The position numbers were made by a program, and so were the translations under genes. From Ancylostoma caninum (taxonomy: Eukaryota; Nematoda; Chromadorea; Rhabditida; Ancylostomatidae): a stretch of DNA of 64,000 bases. A model generated the notes under the pieces. That model saw only the letters and a list, made by a program, of their open reading frames with translations, searched no databases and was not told where the DNA came from. Shown here one piece after another: positions 34,301-46,559 of this stretch (position 1 is its first letter; every line of letters starts with the position of its first letter). The stretch covers positions 372,001 through 436,000 of the forward strand of contig JBAJFG010000140.1 in assembly GCA_037903475.1 (NCBI GenBank), in the 5' to 3' direction.

Positions 34301-37300
34301 AATCATGTCGAAGTTTGAGTTGTTCTGCACTTTTCAATCACTGTCGTTGGAATTCCTGCTATGCCACTATAGCTAACTTCAATGTTCGTTGCAAAATACA
34401 TATTCATTCGCGTCAATGTCATCGAATGTTTTTTGACTATCTATTCCCTAAAATAGACAACATTTAACAGTGAATATTCGGGGGTCCGAATTTATAACAG
34501 CATTCACCCCATGATTTGTGGCCTCAAATTACGCTGTAGCGGACACAATGGGCTACCTTTTTGTCCTATCAACATGACTAGGAGCTAACTATAGTGGAGA
34601 GCTTGACTGCCACAAATACGGTATTGTGCGGTAGAAATTAGCGTGGATGACAATTCAGGTAATAATTTAGGTTCTCGCCGATTGAAAAGTACTACTTTAC
34701 CTGGTTGATTTTCGGATTTGTATCATCGCAGGGAAATTGAGGAGTTACCAGGCCACTGTGTTTGCCGAGTTAATGAATGCACCAATCACAATAGCCCAAC
34801 AACGTTGAATTTATCCTCATGGTGATACGCTCGCTTTCCGAATAAGGGGCATGTAGGTTTCCTGCCGAGAAAACTTCCATGTGGGCCAATTTTTAAGACC
34901 CCATAGCTTTCAGGACAAATACGGGTGGTAATTTGAGAAGCGTAATGCATAACATGCAGTATGAAGACTCTTACATAACAAAAACATTAAGCAATGTTTG
35001 GTTATCTGATGAAATTCCGCAATAAAAAAATCTTCGGTTAAGATAGGTCATTTTTTATTCCTTTCTTCCATAGTTACTTTTTACATAATTGTTCTCAAGT
35101 TTTGGATTTAAAAATAAAATTTCAATGACTTCTTCTGAAATCCCGGTTGCTCCTGTCCCCAAATCCACGCGGTTCCAGTTTTCCTTCCATGCTCCCATCC
35201 TTCCATCATTTTCACCTCCTTTCACCGCCTCCTCTCCGTTTGGGTATCCGCCACTGGTACAAGCAGGAGACTCAAGTGGAGTGGATCCGCTTCCAAGTAC
35301 AGCAGCAACAATGACGCCGTGTTCTAGGCGTCTGTGCATCCACGTATTATGTTGATATCACCGTACACGTACTCACTATCAGAGATGTGCACAATTTTCT
35401 ATTCTCCGGTTTATGTTTTTTGCTTCATGACCATTTTTGGACTTTCGTCTTACATTGTACAAGGTGTGAATTTTCACTTTCATACATCCATAGTCAGGAT
35501 CGACCGTGCCGCGTTCTGTGCAAATCTCTCCAATCTCGCCATTTCCTGTTTAGACCTGTCCAAGCAGGTTGTGTGGCGCGTGCGAGCGGGTCCACACTGC
35601 TGAAGCCTCCTATAAAGCAACCCTCCAGCGCAGATAAATAGCTGTGTACGTTACTAAACGACGGAATCAAAGCATGCCCTTTTTCATACATATGTGCCAA
35701 AGTTCACGACCTTATCGAGATTGACGTCGCGAATTAGCGGAAGCGTGCTGTTGAATCCGATTTTCGTTTACGAAGAGGGCGTCGTGTCATCGTCATGCTA
35801 TATTCAATTTATCTCAAGAATAGAGTGACGCACGTAGTACGTGCGTAAAACGTCATTAGATTGAATTCGTGCGTTGAGCACGTACGTCTACGCTGAAGTG
35901 TTCGTTAGCCTAATTTAGTCTTGAATATATGCTTATGCTCGGACATCTCCGTTCTAAAAACACATTACTAACTCCATCACTTCCGTGTTTTCGTTTTTCA
36001 CTCTGTATTCCAAGAAAACATTCCCTCGCGAGCGCGCTGCGTGAAGCCTACGGGTCGGTCGGTCATGACGGGGCGGCTCGTGCATTTTACTTGATATACG
36101 ACCGATGAGATGGAAAGACGAATGGCAGAGCGCACAAGATGGAATCCGAGTCACCTCCCCTGAGGCATCGCATCAACAAACAAATCTGAAGAGGCCCATC
36201 GAGAGCGGAGAGAGCGCCGCAGCGACGTAGGCTGGCGAAGGAATGACAGCGATTAAGGAAGAAGTGCACTGGCAAATTGTGCTACTTAGAATTACACCTC
36301 TTTTAGCAATGAAGAATGAAGCCTTTGATATCGAATCCTGAATGTGTAGATGTCTTCAGTAGCAAGTTCTGAATAAAAATGAGAAGAAAAGGTTATCAAA
36401 TTGCGAATTCCCTATGAAGAACCGTAGCCAGAGCTTTTCTTTCATCTGAAAATCCGATTCAGCGCGGCTAGTTTGCCTTTCAACAAACTCTACAGAGAGT
36501 CCAAAATACGATTTTCTGAAGTAGCTGCTACAGCGCAGACTACTTCAGTCGCTATGCAACGAAATGTTTTCAACAAATTTAATTTCTTACGGTTACATGA
36601 CCTCCCGAAATGAAATCAAGTATGAATTAGATTTCCGGATAATAAGTAGCATACGTGACAGCTGAGACTTCGAGTTTTCTTAGCGGAAGTGTTGCACGTA
36701 CATCAGTGCACAAGGATCTTAATGTAGTGAAAACGGAGCCCAGTACAATAATAATACATATAGTGGTCCCATGGAAATCCCGGAATTTTCACTAGAGAAA
36801 TACTCTATTGCGTCCTTAACACGCAATTTTTGCGACATATGTGACTGTAAAATCCCTTGACAGCTTGGTTATTTCATTCAACGCTTTAGAGGACTTCCTT
36901 TGATAACACACTCATCTCACAAGGGAGATGCAAAAGGCCAGACTCGCAGATCGGAATGAAACCTATCTGGCTTGAATCGCGGTTTAATTAAGTGCTACAC
37001 CATGTATTTTATTACTGCCCTCGACTCCAAAGAACAAAAAAAAAACAAGGATGCAAAACAGATGCTCACGACGGGCTTCAAACCCTCTACCCTCTGCCTA
37101 ACAGTCCAGTATCTCTCCCACTCGGCAACCAAGTCGCTGATGGAGCGCAGGAACGCATATAGTGATGTGGTGGGATTTCTATTTTTTAGAGCCGAGGGCA
37201 AGAATAAGATACATACATAGTGTAGTACCTACTCAAGCAGAAATTCAAGCCACTAGGTTTCATTCCGATCTGCGAGCCGGACCTCTTGCACCTCCCTTGT

Positions 37301-40300
37301 CAGAATATTGATATATGTAGGCGTAATCCTGGGATATGGCCTTGTCTTTGAGCTCTCTATCACTTTGAGCTTTCTATCCCCTTAAAGGTCTATACGTAGA
37401 CTAATTCTGTGAAGCCTTGCCCATCATATTATTAGGCCAAATATCAAGCATACGGTTGCCTCATAAACTTCCTCAAACGGTTAGGATCTAATTCACGGTC
37501 TAGACGCTAAATGACTACTCGAGGAAGTGACGTCAACATTACTTGGATTCACTGCAAAAACAAGAAGACTGAAGGAAATTGACTAGTGAAACCCAAAGTC
37601 TCATAAGAAAAATGACAATTAACACGTTATCAGACAATTATCATGCAAGAAAGCAGACCTCTACGATCTCCGCCCCCCCCCCCCCTCCCCAAATGGGTAA
37701 TTAAACCATCAACAACTCACTTGCTACTATCACTCGTATCGTTGTCGTTTGGCGAATCTGAGCTGCTCTTATTCGCATCGCTTGTCCTGACGGACAATTC
37801 TGGCTTTCGTAACTCAGTTAAGAGGGCCAACCGTTTCGTTTTCTGCAAACACAATAAAATCAGTGCCGCAATCACAGTAGGAATCCTCACTGAGATAGGG
37901 AAATTCCTCACCTGATCACTTTTCATCGCAAGTTGCTTGGCTGCTCGATATATACCCCAATACAAGTACAACATTACAAATAACGTCGACCAATAGTATG
38001 AAATATACATTCCCATGTTCAAATACGGATTGGTCATAAATTGTACGTAGCACTCATGCTCTTTTAGCATTCTGCCTTTGCCTGAAAACAAAAATAAGAC
38101 CCTATTGGCGATAAATAGCAGTTGCTCGAGATCCAAAAAAATCAGCTCTTATAATCCTTGCTTATCTCCTTGGGAAATCGAAACGAAAATTCATACGAAA
38201 ATTCATCTAGGAATTGAAATCAAACTAAGGAACTTTTTAAAACTGGTCAGCAAAAACACTCGCTGCCCAACAGTGCCTAAAAAGATTTGAGAGAGAGGGA
38301 GAGATTGATAGTTCTAAATCCAACGCTAATTCCCAGTCCCTATGAAGTTGAAAATTTCCAAAGCATCTTCACTGTAGCTATAATATTATTATAAGCCTTG
38401 CATTGTTATGATGATCGGAAACGTATTAGATAAATCCGATTCGAATTCCCGATTTTGGGTAATTTGAATATTGAAAGAACAAAGAGCAATCCAGCCATGG
38501 AAGAAGGTTAGGTAAGACTGTGAGGCTTTCTTCCTCGCTATTTGTATTTTCAAATCAATTCCTGAACTATAGGCTTGCAGCGTTTCACCGGTATGACGCT
38601 TCAAAACTTTAACACTCTCATGAACTTATTTAAATAAATTCAACTCATTTGGACCGATGTAATAAAGTTCAGCTCTTATCAGGTTGTAAGTATATCTTCC
38701 ATCACTCCATTGTTTCGTCGAATAGTAATATATTCTGCAAAGTCCCAACACCGCCATCCCCGTGACCTGCAAAGGCCTCATCCGCTCCATTTCCAGCCTT
38801 CTTTGTCGTCATAAAACACCAGGAAGAGCAACTCTGCAGAGTCAGCCCGGCCGAGGCCCTGTGCCGCCGCCGCAAGCTCAGATGCCGACTGCGTCCCGCG
38901 GGAGCAAACCCGCCGAAAAACTGCGCTCCTCCGAGTGTTGAAAAGCGATTGGCGCAGCGTTCCCGCCGCGGCCCTGTCACCGTATGTTTTCGCTCGTTTC
39001 GACGCTCGAGTTATGAATTACGCCGCCGGTTTTTAATCAGCGCTTCGAGCGCGCGTGGACGGCTCGTTCCTACGGGTGCCTTTCAACGCGATGCGTTCGA
39101 ATTTATTTTCTCGACATCTGTGCGAATGTTTTTCGTTCTAGGGTTTCGAAGAATGATTTGCAGTTCTTGTTGGGCGGGGAATCTAATCAATATACGGATT
39201 CTCAATAATCAGAAAAAGCGTCGCAGAATAGCATTGAAAAAGAAGCAATTTGATAGCAAAAGCGAGAATCCCTGTGGCACCTTAATGTACTATATTGGAT
39301 TTTTTATACGATTAACCCCTCCCACATAAAAAGTGTTCGAGAATGGAATCATTGGAAAATGTTATACAAGCAAAACCCCCACTCCAATTAATATGTATAG
39401 TAAGAACCCAGTTTACTAAAACGCAATAGTTGTCTAGTTGATTAATTCAAGATTCTTCTTCCCACACATACTACTGGTTCATGGATTTTGAGTTCATAAA
39501 ACAGTGGTAAAAATGGGACTACTCCCTCATGCAGAAGCGTAGGAGGTGGAATACTAAATCAGATGGGGAATGGGATGATGTGGATCGTCGCAAAACATCA
39601 TCATGGAGGAAATGCAAAAAACATTTGCTGAAATCAGGAAATATCAACTTATATTAGGTGATTACGACATCATTTTCGCATGCTTGGTAGACGTATCGCG
39701 GGTTTCGTTCGGTCTGGCCTTGGATGGCCCAGCAACACATGATTTGGTATGTCCTATGAATAAATAAATCATTTTAGCTCACGGCCTTATGACCCTGCTT
39801 ATGGCCCGAACCATCTATGGACCAGGGCGAAATCGTATTGAAATATGGCTACTTAAAGCTTGACCAAGTTTCAAAAAAAAGTGCATGAGAGAAAATCACA
39901 CTAGTCGTTGCAACGTACAGATAAATATATCACAGGACCCCGCAAGCAACCACAACAGGCTTGATCACTACGTCACCTCCAAGAGGTACGTAGTTTCGAA
40001 TTTCGAGGCTCACCTTCCCAAAATAGCTTGAGGGGGGTTGTCTCAACCTATGGAAAACTGTCTAAATCCAAGCGAGTTCTAGTGGTTTCGCTAAATTTGG
40101 CCAGGCACCTTGTCATCACATGGTTTTGATCGACACATTTTGGCACAATAACGGCTTAAACCCAAATTCAGTCGTGCCGTACAAGCCTGAACAGACTCCC
40201 AGATCTACCAGGGCTATTTTCGTCCTATCGAATCAGCGCTATACTTAGAAAGAGCGTCCTCAGTTTAAGAGCGTCACTGCTAAGTGTTCTGCTGTCATTC

Positions 40301-42050
40301 GACAATCCATCAAGCGCGACTCATTGCTACTGAGGCTTCAAGAGCAGCGATATGAGTGCTCATAAAAACTTTGATGAACCACATGACATTTTGGAGATCA
40401 TGTCATTCCGGAGGCAGGACAGTGGAATAGAGAGGGAACAAGACATCCAATGTAAAAAAACATTTGAAATGATCAAAATGTCTGGCATCCAATATGCTCT
40501 TCCAACTCTCATGCCTCTATCCACTTAAAATTGAACGAAATTACAGAAATTTTCCAATATGTTGAGCTAACTAACAGAGTTACGAGAAAAAAATTGCAAA
40601 ATCGTCAAGTCATATTACTTACCCGTAAAAGTTCCATACCCGAATATTGACAGTGAAAACAATATACTTGGAACCTGAAATGAAGAAGTATGTGTAAAAA
40701 AAGCTTCTTCATTGAAGCACAACAACAGAAACCAGTTATGACCTCTACGAACGAATTTATGGAGGAGTGTTGGGGGTCAGATCTTTTCTTATATGCGGCG
40801 GTGATTTTTAAATACTTATACATTACAGGTTGCAGTGTGGATGAATTATAGAGAAATCACTGAAGAAAGGAAAAAGCAGTGTACAGATAGACGTTTGCAG
40901 AGAGATGCACTCTAATTGGCATGAAATTAATATGACTGTACTATGAGAGATAGTTTCGTTACAAGTTTTAACTTTTCGACAAAACAGTTAAAAAAGCAAA
41001 AACCAAAACGGTCGAAAGTCTTACATCCCGTTAAGAAGGCCATAGAAGATGACTGGAATTTAAAAAAAAACGATGAAAATGGGTGAAAAAGTTGAAAAGC
41101 AAAATCTCTGAATCTCTCGTTTTTGCGTATTCTCGATTCTTTCCACAGCTGTGCATATATGACTGTACTTAATTCGAATTTGAGTGCTTGGTAGAACAAA
41201 ATCTTTTCAGAAATTTGCAGCAGTAGAAGCTCGTGTTGTCTTGGCTCAAAAAGTAGCAGGGAAAGGTTCCTGTGCTAGGAATGTCTGCATACTATACCCT
41301 TTCTAAATTATTCCCCGTAGTAAGTATCATATGGAAAATCTCTTTGCAGATTCCTCTTCTAACTATTTCAACTGAACTAAAGCAGAAGGTAGTTCGTTAA
41401 CCTCTAGGAGAACATCTAGCGGGACTAGGAGAGTAGATTTTGATGTCATACAGAAGTGAAAGAGATAGCGAACTATGATTCAAAAATGTAGTTTCAAGTG
41501 TTCCCTGCTACAAAAACGCATCACAGCGATCCAATCACGCATCGAGCGATCCCTTCGCAGGAAATATGACCAAGGACCTAGACAGATTCACAGTACCCGT
41601 TTTTTCTCTACATTTTTCTCAGACGTGAGGTGGAAGTTGAGGCTCAAGCAGTGGTTTGCTATGTAAACACATTTGTTGACAATAAACAGCGCGTTGACAG
41701 CAAATTTAAAGAACTCGCTGGAACATTGTTTTTAGAATCCTTAAGTACTCACAATCCATATGACGGCAATGATCAACATAACCCGTTGTGGTGTACGCCA
41801 ATTGCGATACGTGGCCGGATGCTTTACAGAACAATACCTATAAATTACTGGTGAGATAACTGACTTTGTAGTTCGCCATAGAGGAGTAAGCTCACCTATC
41901 AACGGTGATACCGAGCACCGTATAAATTGAAGCGAGGCAGACGATGTAGTCGACAGAGAGCCATAGATCGCAAAGAAATGCACCAAAGGCCCAATTACTG
42001 TCATGTAGAAAAAAATGTGTGTACACAGGGATGCCTTCCAAACCGATCAC
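25039..42050 (-). CDS. gar-2: Muscarinic-like G-protein-coupled acetylcholine receptor (GAR-2 type), 5' end missing
   Basis: Class A receptor of the nematode G-protein-linked acetylcholine receptor group. Exons, transcript order: 41896-42050, 41753-41837, 40623-40674, 37912-38081, 37721-37842, 31844-31972, 29563-30066, 29036-29369, 27291-27473, one of 27121-27159 or 25782-25820, and 25039-25326. All phases agree, giving about 686 visible codons. Visible are the end of TM2, TM3 with the conserved Asp (VDYIVCLAS) and DRY box, TM4, TM5, an intracellular loop 3 of roughly 430 residues, TM6 (WTPFY) and TM7 (NPFCY, an NPxxY motif). [15 protein letters not shown] and FCESCKSS favour GAR-2 over GAR-1 or GAR-3; this assignment rests on memory of the family. 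The exon with TM1 and most of TM2 lies upstream, unseen, so the first intron may exceed 20 kb. Confidence 0.93.
25782..25820 (-). CDS. gar-2: gar-2 alternative 39-bp exon, copy 2 (K form)
   Basis: Preceded by CTTTCAG and followed by GTACAT on the minus strand. It encodes [13 protein letters not shown] in phase 0/0. It differs from copy 1 by one residue (Lys for Gln) but by several silent third-position changes, which points to old duplication under protein-level constraint. It lies at the membrane-proximal end of loop 3, a region known in class A receptors to contact G proteins. Confidence 0.87.
26873..26998. mobile_element. Foldback MITE between the two alternative gar-2 exons
   Basis: Arms of about 50 bases (GTGATGGGGCGAAAAGG on the left; right arm reverse complement TGATGGGGCAAAAAAAG), with TCACGTTTCCGTGA-type inner repeats. 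There is no coding content. It is related to 27660-27792. Confidence 0.7.
27121..27159 (-). CDS. gar-2: gar-2 alternative 39-bp exon, copy 1 (Q form)
   Basis: Preceded by TTTCAG and followed by GTATCG on the minus strand. It encodes [13 protein letters not shown] in phase 0/0. It is a near copy of the exon at 25782-25820, so one or the other, or both, can be spliced between loop 3 and TM6 without shifting frame. Confidence 0.85.
27291..31972 (-). CDS. gar-2: gar-2 exons for the long third intracellular loop
   Basis: Exons 31844-31972, 29563-30066, 29036-29369 and 27291-27473. The content is low complexity and poorly conserved, as expected for this loop. There is a Pro/Ser-rich part, an acidic part ([20 protein letters not shown]), a Glu/Lys-rich part ([16 protein letters not shown]), a Gln/His-rich part ([18 protein letters not shown]) and a basic end ([14 protein letters not shown]). 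Exon 31844-31972 is small and easily missed; it was accepted because its phase (2 in, 2 out) fits both neighbours. Confidence 0.88.
27660..27792. mobile_element. Diverged foldback MITE, same family, upstream of the gar-2 loop-3 exon
   Basis: The right arm reads, in reverse complement, GGGTTTGGGTCATGATGAGG. This matches the right end of the 26873-26998 element (GGGTGTGGGTCATGATGGGG). The left arm is more degenerate. Confidence 0.55.
28454..28815 (+). mobile_element. Inverted-repeat transposon carrying a tRNA-like Pol III cassette, copy 1
   Basis: Terminal inverted repeats of about 110 bases begin CAAGGGAGGTGCAAGAG and end CCCTTG, flanked by TAA on both sides (28451-28453 and 28816-28818). Between the arms, on the plus strand, are a perfect A-box match (TGGCCAAGTGG, 28622-28632), a B-box-like GGTTCGAGGCT (28666-28676) and then a run of T (about 28692-28702). 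Together these form a tRNA-like Pol III unit. It sits in a gar-2 intron, antisense to gar-2. Confidence 0.85.
30758..31284. mobile_element. 527-bp inverted-repeat element in a gar-2 intron
   Basis: Ends GCACTATTCCA and TGGAATAGTGC are inverted repeats, extending about 50 bases with mismatches. The inner half contains further inverted segments (TTTGTAGGGTT against AACCCTACAAA; GTACAAAATGAATA-type). No protein is encoded. Just outside, at 30642-30672, is a short tandem of CAGCCGAT units. Confidence 0.75.
32449..32830. mobile_element. Possible mariner-like element remnant
   Basis: Position 32449 onward reads TATTAGGTTAGACAATAAGT followed by TCGTGCGG, which resembles the terminal repeat of mariner elements. 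I could not find the opposite end or a transposase motif. The 125-residue minus-strand frame at 32450-32827 shows no catalytic triad. Confidence 0.3.
33541..33957. mobile_element. Inverted-repeat element family B, copy 1
   Basis: Ends AAAGGCAGTGTGTCACCTCG (left) and, in reverse complement, AAGGGCGGTGTGTCAGCTCG (right). The interior aligns loosely with 47286-47694: GTCTTGACGTGTCCGATCGA against GTCTTGGCGTGTCCAATCGA, then TTTATGTATACCG. No coding potential recognised. Confidence 0.7.
35125..35355 (+). CDS. Hypothetical Pro/Ser/Phe-rich ORF inside a gar-2 intron
   Basis: ATG-initiated frame [20 protein letters not shown] continuing Pro/Ser/Phe-rich. It is on the strand opposite gar-2. No domain is visible and the composition alone is weak evidence. 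Confidence 0.15.
   Translation: MTSSEIPVAPVPKSTRFQFSFHAPILPSFSPPFTASSPFGYPPLVQAGDSSGVDPLPSTAATMTPCSRRLCIHVLC
36920..37299 (-). mobile_element. Inverted-repeat transposon carrying a tRNA-like Pol III cassette, copy 2
   Basis: Same family as 28454-28815 in opposite orientation: identical termini (CAAGGGAG..CTCCCTTG), different 3-bp duplication (TCA at 36917-36919 and 37300-37302). The minus strand carries an A box (TGCCGAGTGGG, 37117-37127), a B box (GGTTTGAAGCC, 37074-37084) and a T run downstream (about 37035-37045). Both flank and core are conserved between copies, so the tRNA-like core moved with the element. It lies in a gar-2 intron. Confidence 0.85.
37721..40674 (-). CDS. gar-2: gar-2 exons for TM4 end, extracellular loop 2, TM5 and loop-3 start
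   Basis: Exon 40623-40674 (52 bp) encodes [18 protein letters not shown]. Exon 37912-38081 encodes the second extracellular loop with its disulfide Cys ([18 protein letters not shown]) and TM5 ([20 protein letters not shown]). Exon 37721-37842 starts loop 3 ([20 protein letters not shown]) and ends in a Ser/Asp-rich stretch ([15 protein letters not shown]). All junctions are AG/GT with matching phases. Confidence 0.93.
38700..39130. other. GC-rich unassigned island in a gar-2 intron
   Basis: Markedly GC-rich compared with its flanks, with overlapping frames on both strands. I see no palindrome ends and no recognisable protein. It may be a repeat or a regulatory island. Confidence 0.4.
41753..42050 (-). 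CDS. gar-2: gar-2 exons for TM2 end, TM3, DRY box and TM4 start
   Basis: Exon 41896-42050 follows a TTTTCAG acceptor and encodes [11 protein letters not shown] (end of TM2), then [20 protein letters not shown] (TM3). It breaks inside the Arg codon of the DRY box. Exon 41753-41837 completes it as [20 protein letters not shown] and enters TM4 (MLIIAVIWI). The TM3 Asp expected to contact the amine of acetylcholine is present. Confidence 0.93.
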
Positions 42051-45000
42051 CTGAAAACATGAACTGATCAGCATTGGCTGGATTACTACCATTTTTTGAG
42101 CTAAAAATAGGAAAACTTGTGGTAATCACATTAGTTGAGGCCTTTAGGGTCCCTTCACTCACAAACACAGAGTTCTGCTTCTCCAGCCGCTAGCGGCTTG
42201 CAGCAAAATTCATACGTCTTTTTGATGTTATTCACAGTCTGTTCGTACTTCTATGGACTGTAACTTCTGTTTTATATCATTACTTATGTTTTTTTTAGCA
42301 AGGTGCCCAATTCAGTGCTGCTGGTTTGCTTCACTATCTAGCGCATCTCTATGAGATTGATTACACTATCTCGTAAATAGTTGCTACAGGTATACCGATC
42401 ATCCAGCAAGCAAGCAATACGATGATGTGCGTCACCTCGTATGAGTGGCATAGAGAAAGAAGTACTGGTTCTGCTTCACTTCAAGAAAAGAAGTATCCGA
42501 AGTTCGATTAAGGTTAACGAGACAATGATAGAATAAGTGCAAACACTCTAGAGATCCAGTCCAGCTCTTGGGTGCTTACACTAAAAAGCTACAAAGAGTC
42601 TAGGCGGTGCGGTTTGGTGCTGAGCGGGCACCTCAACAAACAATGCCTCATTTCAAAAATTGAGATTTTTTATCACCTAATCGACCTGATAGTCCCTGCA
42701 TATTTCTTGTTATCATAAAGACCTCGACCTTGATTGAGAACCTCATTACTTCTCACTACTAAGAACACTTCTTCGATTAAAATATTCACATCATAAAAAA
42801 TGTAAATGAATGTACTAAGGTCCACATTGGTTTGCTCGAAGCATTCCCTCTCTTCCACGATGACATTGCTAGGGAACGTCTTTTTGAGCAAACGTTATGC
42901 ATTTCATATAGTCGAGAGAGCCTAAGAAAGCAAACAAATTAATCAACGAATTGGACACGGCCATTCTTTAAAGGGTCGAACACAGCCGTATTTGGATGAA
43001 ACTCAAATGAATCTGTAATTTCATGGGGTGATTAGTTCATAAAAATTCATATCAACTCATAAAGCACAGATTACATACAAGTGAAGAAATATTCTTTTCA
43101 GAGAAGTTAATATCACTAGTAATTCGAACAATGGTCGAATTTTTCACACGAGTAAATTGAAACAAATAATAAACGTATAAAAAAGTGTACAAAGATGTAC
43201 ACAAGAGTATAACTTCCAGATAGTGCAAATGTCTGCAACATTCGCGAGTTTTTTCCCATTCAAATTAACATTGCAAAACGAAATTACCCACAAATCAATT
43301 GATACCATTTTATATGTACATAAATTATACAAACACTCTCAGATCCAAGAATTCCCTGGCTCGGAAAAAGAGCTCCGTTCTAATGGATGAAATATTTAAC
43401 ATCCCACGTGTGTATGTATGTCTTCTCCCGCCGCATTGATCAGTTCGTCCCCTTCTTGGCAATTACCTACGAAAATAAGGCGGCTCTCCTTTTTCGTCCT
43501 ATATTTCCAGACGTTAAGACGCACCACACATCACAAGCAAAGAACGATAATATGAACGGATGACAAGTGGATAGAGGGCGAGACGATTTTAGTGATTAAC
43601 TACTGACGATGTCTATGCAAATCAGCTCTGAGAACAGCTCATGTATTCTTTGAACGAATACATATTACGTTGATGACGAGGTTCAACTCCTTTAAGCACC
43701 TAGCACCTACTACAACTAGATAAACTCATAAGGAAAAAGCGAATACACAGAAATTCACAGCATTCAGGGTCAGTTGTGGTATGACTGGTAAATTCCCGAA
43801 AGAAAACCGCAAAAAGAGTTTTCTATTCTCCAAACGGAAGCCCTAGGATTCAGAGCTACATAAAGAAATTCACAAATTGAAACAAGTCTTTAATCCAGTG
43901 GAATTTATCAGGTAAATAGCAATAATTGATCTTGGCTATCTAACTAACTCGATAACCGAAGATGATGAGTATAGTAGTCACTTCTTCTTGCAGTACCTAA
44001 TTTTTTGGGGTACTTAAACTCTTTTCTATAATGTTACGTGCTAGTTGTTCTACTGTGCTCATATGTACATCAGGTTATACCCGAAGTCTTACCGAAACTG
44101 AGAAAATTTCTCGTCTACCTTCTCAAGAAATGTTAGTGAGGAACGCCAATTTTCTTTATTACCCAATTAACCACCCGAGCACATCCCGGAGAGCATAACA
44201 GTATGTCTTTATTTGACACAGCACATAGCATCTAACTGAATTGTAGTAATCTTTTTCTTAGCTTCATACATAGAAGACAGCATTGAAGATGTGTTTGAAA
44301 TACATGCATCTAGTGAAGAAAGAAGAATGAAAAGTGCAATGTTGTTGTTTTTTTCTATTTGCAATGTTGCTTTTGTTATTAAGTCCATAGATTTTTTTAG
44401 GATTCGCGATAAGTCTCTGTTAACTTTGTTTCAAATAGTAATCAGGATGAAACCCCAGTGTACTACAATGCCACTGGAGGAGTTCCAGAGGAGCTCTTCC
44501 GCTTCCAAAGATTAACTCATTTGTGGTCAAATAACTGAAACTCAGGTTGACTATCAGGCTATATCCCTGAAAAATCTTAGAAGTCCTAGCTTCTTATACG
44601 AACTCGCTGAAGGCATAATCTAATGTATGTGGTAATGGGCTTTCAATTACATCACACCACCTAATATATTTGGACGGAAATTGCATTGATTAAGAAAATT
44701 CTCACTCCCATCGTAGAATATTACGGCAATTACGAGCCGTGATTGAGCGCGGATCAAAGAACCGTGGCAATTTAACTTTTGAAATGAGTTGCCGTAGAAG
44801 AAATCTTCGGTAATTTAGGTGCTTTTTTGAAGTTTCGAGTTATTTAGTTTTCAGCTATTTAGTTCCCTATCGCAGTAATATAAGGCAAGAGTCCCAAACA
44901 GTCACGAAAATATGTAACTCTGAATTTCCACCTAAGCTCAAAAGAATGGGCAACCTAGGTTCGCATCTGTAGAGACCAATTTTTCAATTTGACAAAAGGA

Positions 45001-46559
45001 ATAAAATATACAAAAATATAAATATTTGAATTATGGAAGAAGATACTAACACTAGATCTTTATTAATTGGATAAATTAAGAAGCTTCCCTAATTTTATCC
45101 TTCAAAATCAACCGTTGCAAAAATAAACTACAACTATTTGTGTTGGATTCAGAACGTTCTTTCTGCTGAGTGGTCAGATCTAGTTATTTCAAGTTTCTTG
45201 CCTTCTTTCTTACTGACCACCCCATTGCAGTACCACTGACTATCCCCAGCAACCCGTACTGAACGCCAGAACTTCATCCACACTGAAAGGCAATGCATAT
45301 GTTCCAACAATCTTCTTGTTTGCTCAGGATGTCGTCTAAGCGCATCTCACTAGGAGTCCATTAGAAAAAGCAAGTCGATAGCTGAAAGAACAGCGCTCGG
45401 TGCTAACAGCAGGATTTCCAAAACTAAATTTGCTCCGATGATTCTGGCTGTCCAGATACAAACGTCTTTCTAGTTACTAAGCTTTTTCCCGCTAACGAGA
45501 TTTGGTTGACCTCCTAGTATGGGAGAAGTTCTGGAGGATCTCTGGCACGATAATAATTCGATTCGGTAGCAAATGTCCTCTCGTTAAACTACTTGCACTG
45601 TTCTCTCTCTCCTAATCAGATTTGGCTTCATTGATTGCCTCCTCACATTACAGCTGAGGTAGTTCCATTAAGCAAAGTGGAACACTAGTGAGTTAAGGTG
45701 TCCTTGCTTGGTAAAATCACCCTGGAACTGCGCCATAACATCAGTGCTACAGAATTTGCCACTAACCAATCTCGGCACGTCACTAGCCAGACATAACAAT
45801 TATCTGAACAGGAAATCTATGAGCTAATTTTTTTCATTGCTGATCATATTGGTTATGGAACATTGCTGGTAACATGCATATACACTTCTCAGAACATCTT
45901 GCTGATTTTAAGGAGAGTCATTAAGCATACTCTGCCACGTTAATAGCCTACTAAATCGGCTGCACATAACGAGCGACGAAAGAAATAGTTAACTAGGCTT
46001 TCCTTAAACGTGTCCTGCCGTAAAAGTGTCAAGAGTAAAGAGAAAATCTTCCTTATCTAATTTAACCACAGAAAAGGGTAATATAATTCGACGTACAACA
46101 CTTAGTTTATCTCATGATCTTGCAGCGGGCGACCCCTTCAGAAATACTGATCAGAAATGCGTATTGACTCTTCAGCAAACAATACAAAACGATCAGAAAC
46201 AGAATTCATAAAATAAACAACGAATTAAAGCGGGTTATATTGTGCAAAATTCTTTGCCATTAAATATTAAAGTCCAGAATTATCTTGATAACTTTTTTTC
46301 TGAAATTCCTGCAAACCTGGTCCTGAATGCATCGTTGGGATTATCCGGGTTAACGTTTTGACTCCTAGGTGAACGATGGGCAACCTTGTGTGGTGCCGAA
46401 ACTTTTACCCTGGATGATCTCAACGATGAGTGCAGCCTTTAGGTCCTTTTAGAGGATGTGGATATTCCACCTTTCTCATACCCCCTCACTCCTTTACTCC
46501 AACCGGCACCTCCAGAAATTTTGTGATTGAGGCAATATTAACTTCCTACGGTCCCTGAT
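42051..46559. other. No gene supported; possible gar-2 upstream intron
   Basis: Both strands lack recognisable exons. I looked on the minus strand for a TM1 Gly-Asn motif and the TM2 SLA..DL motif ending at a phase-0 donor and did not find them. Confidence 0.45.

Noticed and set aside
35055..35339. Minus-strand frame considered as an extra gar-2 loop-3 exon
   Set aside because: Joining it in the required phase hits stop codons, and no donor/acceptor pair keeps frame with its neighbours.
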